Below, one piece after another: positions 6,478 to 8,032 of a DNA stretch of 8,032 nucleotides. Where the stretch lies: NCBI GenBank assembly GCA_021779435.1, contig JAJYAR010000102.1, positions 1 through 8,032 on the forward strand, written 5' to 3'. Source of the DNA: a bacterium. Lineage in GTDB: Bacteria > Verrucomicrobiota > Verrucomicrobiae > JAJYAR01. Position 1 is the stretch's first letter. The number at the start of each line of letters is the position of its first letter. The notes beneath the pieces were generated by a model, which was not told the origin of the DNA, did no database searches, and saw nothing but the letters and a program-made list of their open reading frames with translations. The position numbers were made by a program, and so were the translations under genes.

Positions 6478-6831
6478 TTGAAACTGCGTCTTAGCGCCAA
6501 CACGATTCGTGTGCGGCTGAACCGGAGCGAGGTGGATCGTTTCGCCGCCGAAGGGCGGATTGCAGAGGAGATCAAATTCGCTGGGGGGAGCCGGTTGAGC
6601 TATGCGCTGGTTTCCTCGCCCGATGCCGGTGCGGTGTTCGCGAACTTCGATGGCGGGAGCCTGGTGATTGAGATTCCGGAGACGCCGGGTATGGGGTGGG
6701 CGTGTTCGGATGAGGTGGCGATCGAGTCGGCCCCGATAGAAGGTCCTAAGATCATGATTGAAAAGGACTTTCAGTGCCTGCATGGCAAAGATGCCCCGGA
6801 TCCCGAAGCGTTTCCGAATCCGGCGGGTTGA
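6478..6831 (+). CDS. Small uncharacterised protein (MKLRL...FPNP family)
   Basis: This is a 117-aa soluble protein without signal peptide or membrane segment. It starts with a beta-rich segment and a possible short helix (SANTIRVRLNRSEVDRFAAEG, residues 6-26 region), continues with KFAGGSRLSYALV, and has a second beta stretch (SLVIEIPETPG, about 61-71). It ends in a conserved-looking tail, MIEKDFQCLHGKD and then PEAFPNP (about 93-115). I recall similar small proteins in Acidobacteriota and Bacteroidetes as an uncharacterised family (I believe DUF7009, from memory). No catalytic motif is evident. C100 near the invariant-looking EKDF and C76 are its only cysteines. The TTG start follows a strong Shine-Dalgarno site. 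The frame stays open far upstream (to about 5692), but that part is antisense to moaDE and not coding. It diverges from moaDE and is followed after 81 nt by the metal-related regulator. Function is unknown. Confidence 0.75.
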   Translation: MKLRLSANTIRVRLNRSEVDRFAAEGRIAEEIKFAGGSRLSYALVSSPDAGAVFANFDGGSLVIEIPETPGMGWACSDEVAIESAPIEGPKIMIEKDFQCLHGKDAPDPEAFPNPAG

Positions 6832-6874
6832 GCGGGAGTCAGCCGGACCGAATCGACCGAAAGTCTTTTTTGTC

Positions 6875-6904
6875 TTGACAGAAACATAGAAACGGAGCTA
6901 AAAC
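6875..6904 (+). promoter_or_regulatory. Promoter of the ArsR-type regulator
   Basis: A perfect TTGACA -35 (6875-6880) is followed after 18 nt by TAAAAC (6899-6904), a 4-of-6 -10 match. Transcription would begin at about 6910-6913, on or next to the ATG at 6913. This implies a leaderless or near-leaderless mRNA, in line with the absence of a well-placed Shine-Dalgarno. The repeats at 6882-6918 overlap the promoter. Confidence 0.55.
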
Positions 6905-6918
6905 GGTGCTATATGTTT
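6882..6918 (+). promoter_or_regulatory. Candidate operator: 11-bp tandem repeat inside an imperfect inverted repeat
   Basis: AAACGGAGCTA (6890-6900) is followed directly by AAACGGTGCTA (6901-6911), identical at 10 of 11 positions and one helical turn apart. The pair is flanked by AAACAT (6882-6887) and ATGTTT (6913-6918) in inverted orientation. CATAG and CTATATG extend the symmetry imperfectly. The block covers the spacer, the -10 and the start codon of the regulator gene, a position where binding would repress transcription. Autoregulation by the encoded regulator is an inference. Confidence 0.45.
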
Positions 6919-7554
6919 GCTCCGGTGGAAGTGGTGCGGGAGCCAAAGCGAGCGGCGGCTCTTCTGCAGGCGGATAAGCGGCGGTTGCTCGAGATGTTGC
7001 GCGAGCCGGATTCGTCGGCGGGCCTGGCGCGGCGTCTGGGTTTGACCCGGCAGCAGGTGAACTATCATCTGCGCGAGCTGGAAGCGGCGGGTCTGGTTGC
7101 ATTCATCGAGGAGCGGCGCAAGGGCAACTGTGTGGAGCGGTTGGTTCGGGCGACGGCTGCCAGTTACCTGATCAGTCCGGAGGCGATGGGGCGGCTCGGG
7201 TGCGGGTGTGGGCATCCGGGTTGTTTGTGTCCCCCGCCGGATGAGCCGGTTTCTCCTGGAGATAAGTTGGCGCGGGCGGCGGCGCGAGCGATTCGCGCGG
7301 CCTCGGAGGGGTCGTGCTCCTCAGCGCCGTTCGAGGCTGAAGTGGGGTTTGCCGACGCGGTGAGCCGCGAACGGTTTGAACGCGAGGTGTCGGAGGCGAT
7401 TGCGGCGCTCGTGCGAAAGTACGGCGCGCCGGAGGGCGAGGCGGAACGCTACCGTCTGGTGGCGGCGTGCTGGCCCGTGACGGAGCCGGAACGGTGTACG
7501 TGTTGTGGGGGCGCGGGCGAAAGGACCGCGGAAGCGGGAAAGGAGAGCATGTGA
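6913..7554 (+). CDS. Cys-rich ArsR-type winged-helix transcriptional regulator
   Basis: This is a 213-aa cytosolic DNA-binding protein. Residues about 14-85 form an ArsR-like winged helix: KRRLLEMLREPDSSAGLARR, the recognition helix TRQQVNYHLRELEAAGLV (45-62), then a wing, FIEERRKGNCVERLVRA. It is much longer than a minimal ArsR (about 100-120 aa). The C-terminal half contains a Cys/His cluster C97-G-C99-G-H101-P-G-C104-L-C106, a helical region (FADAVSRERFEREVSEAIAALVRKY, 146-170), and a second cluster C195-T-C197-C198. C73, C135 and C186 are additional cysteines. Together with the overlapping heavy-metal transporter gene, this suggests metal sensing, perhaps of copper, but no experimental parallel is claimed. 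The ATG at 6913 has no good Shine-Dalgarno but lies at the predicted transcript start. The stop TGA (7552-7554) overlaps the next gene's GTG (7551), so the two are probably co-transcribed and co-regulated. Confidence 0.85.
   Translation: MFAPVEVVREPKRAAALLQADKRRLLEMLREPDSSAGLARRLGLTRQQVNYHLRELEAAGLVAFIEERRKGNCVERLVRATAASYLISPEAMGRLGCGCGHPGCLCPPPDEPVSPGDKLARAAARAIRAASEGSCSSAPFEAEVGFADAVSRERFEREVSEAIAALVRKYGAPEGEAERYRLVAACWPVTEPERCTCCGGAGERTAEAGKESM
7541..7545 (+). promoter_or_regulatory. Ribosome binding site of the YHS/heavy-metal gene
   Basis: AGGAG within the end of the regulator gene lies 5 nt before GTG at 7551. The GTGA overlap with the regulator stop (TGA 7552-7554) is a typical coupling arrangement and fixes this start. 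Confidence 0.7.
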
Positions 7555-8032
7555 CCGAGACGCACATTGATCCGGTATGCGGAATGAAGGTGGAAGAGGC
7601 GCGGGCGGCGGGAAAAGTAACCCACAAAGACAAGACGTACTGGTTCTGCGGCAAGGGCTGCGTGGCGAAGTTCGAGGTCGAGCCGGAAAAATATCTAAAC
7701 GCGAAGCCGGCGATGGTGCAGATCGGCGGCATGATGCCCGCGGCTCATGTCGATCCGGTGTGCGGGATGAAAGTCGTCGAGGAGCGAGCGGCGGGGAAGG
7801 TTACGTACAAGGACAAGACGTACTGGTTCTGCTGCAAAGGCTGCGTGGCGAAGTTCGAGACCGAGCCGGAAAAATATCTACACGCGAAGCCGGCGATGGT
7901 GCAGATCGGCGGCATGATGCCGGCCGCGCCGAAGCCGGCGCCGAAAGAGACCGGCGACCAGAGCAGGGTCATTTACACCTGTCCGATGGATCCCGAGGTG
8001 CGGCAGCTTGGGCCCGGGGCGGGCCCGAAATG
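7551..8032 (+). CDS. N-terminus of a YHS-domain heavy-metal (probably copper) P-type ATPase, cut by the window end
   Basis: 160 complete codons are visible from a GTG start. Residues 7-49 and 68-110 are two YHS domains, each with DPVCGMKV, GKVTYKDKTYWFC-type and GCVAKF...EPEKYL motifs; the putative metal-binding cysteines are C10, C33, C37 and C71, C94, C98. A short Ala/Pro/Lys linker follows (124-139), then IYTCPMDPEVRQLGPG (141-156), the start of a heavy-metal-binding domain. YHS plus this motif at the N-terminus is characteristic of CopA-like P1B ATPases that export Cu+ or other soft metals across the inner membrane. The transmembrane and phosphorylation domains would lie beyond the window. 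A short metal chaperone or an RND periplasmic adaptor with the same motif remains possible. At the usual position of a motif cysteine (ACPKC in homologues) there is G158. It is preceded by AGGAG at 5 nt and overlaps the regulator stop. Confidence 0.82.
   Translation, partial: MTETHIDPVCGMKVEEARAAGKVTHKDKTYWFCGKGCVAKFEVEPEKYLNAKPAMVQIGGMMPAAHVDPVCGMKVVEERAAGKVTYKDKTYWFCCKGCVAKFETEPEKYLHAKPAMVQIGGMMPAAPKPAPKETGDQSRVIYTCPMDPEVRQLGPGAGPK
7569..7928 (+). repeat. Tandem duplication of the YHS domain, 183-bp period
   Basis: Unit 1 (7569-7745) and unit 2 (7752-7928) each encode 59 aligned residues, of which 53 are identical, with a 2-codon spacer. At DNA level the first 60 nt differ at 14 sites, mostly third codon positions. 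The following 111 nt (7629-7739 against 7812-7922) differ at only 5. The linker after the YHS fold (AKPAMVQIGGMMPAA) is duplicated too, so the repeat unit is domain plus linker. Confidence 0.93.

Noticed and set aside
6364..6783. Minus-strand 139-codon frame opposite the 117-aa gene
   Set aside because: Arg/Pro-rich shadow with no domain. It overlaps the divergent intergenic region and the recognisable plus-strand protein.
6819..6871. Possible terminator after the 117-aa gene (TCCGGC/GCCGGA stem and a later T6 run)
   Set aside because: The stem is only 6 bp with a 17-nt loop, and the T-run begins about 18 nt after it, so it does not form an intrinsic terminator.
7172..7732. Minus-strand frame opposite the regulator and YHS gene
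   Set aside because: Pro/Thr/Arg-rich antisense of real coding sequence. Its similarity to the frame at 7745-7972 only reflects the YHS duplication.

Overview
The window reads as a GC-rich chromosomal segment of an Acidobacteriota-type bacterium, probably Bryobacterales/Solibacteres-like. This rests on the combination of protein families, not on a marker gene: a GWxTD-domain secreted protein, a VWFA-related secreted protein of the acidobacterial type, a carboxypeptidase-regulatory-domain outer-membrane barrel with a DDWKW...ATRP motif, and a divergent Hfq. I see no rRNA, tRNA, CRISPR array, transposase or integrase.

The left three quarters are on the minus strand. Read in the direction of transcription, 6354 down to 3644 is a tight four-gene cluster: a fused MoaD-MoaE molybdopterin synthase, a secreted VWA-domain protein overlapping its 3' end, an Hfq-like Sm protein 5 nt further on, and an inositol-monophosphatase (SuhB-like) protein 10 nt after that. 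The internal genes have poor ribosome binding sites and probably depend on translational coupling. A separate good sigma-70-like promoter (3618-3590) then drives the GWxTD protein (3547-1868). Below it lies a second, weaker promoter (1823-1795) and a large outer-membrane protein (1766 to the left edge), whose C-terminus is outside the window.

The right part is on the plus strand and diverges from the moaDE cluster. A small uncharacterised 117-aa protein (6478-6831) is followed by a metal-resistance-like unit. This unit holds a Cys-rich ArsR-type regulator (6913-7554), whose promoter is overlaid by an 11-bp tandem repeat and an imperfect inverted repeat. Its stop overlaps the start of a second gene (7551 to the right edge), which begins with two tandem YHS domains and a heavy-metal-binding CPM-type motif. 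That architecture is the N-terminus of a copper/heavy-metal P-type ATPase, cut off by the window end.

Most of the window is ordinary core or lineage-typical genome. The points most worth a second look are the MoaD-MoaE fusion with its buried Gly-Gly, the Hfq homologue with substituted RNA-binding positions, the recently duplicated and mosaic YHS domain pair, and the compact operator/promoter/start arrangement of the Cys-rich regulator. I found no evidence for a wholly new system.
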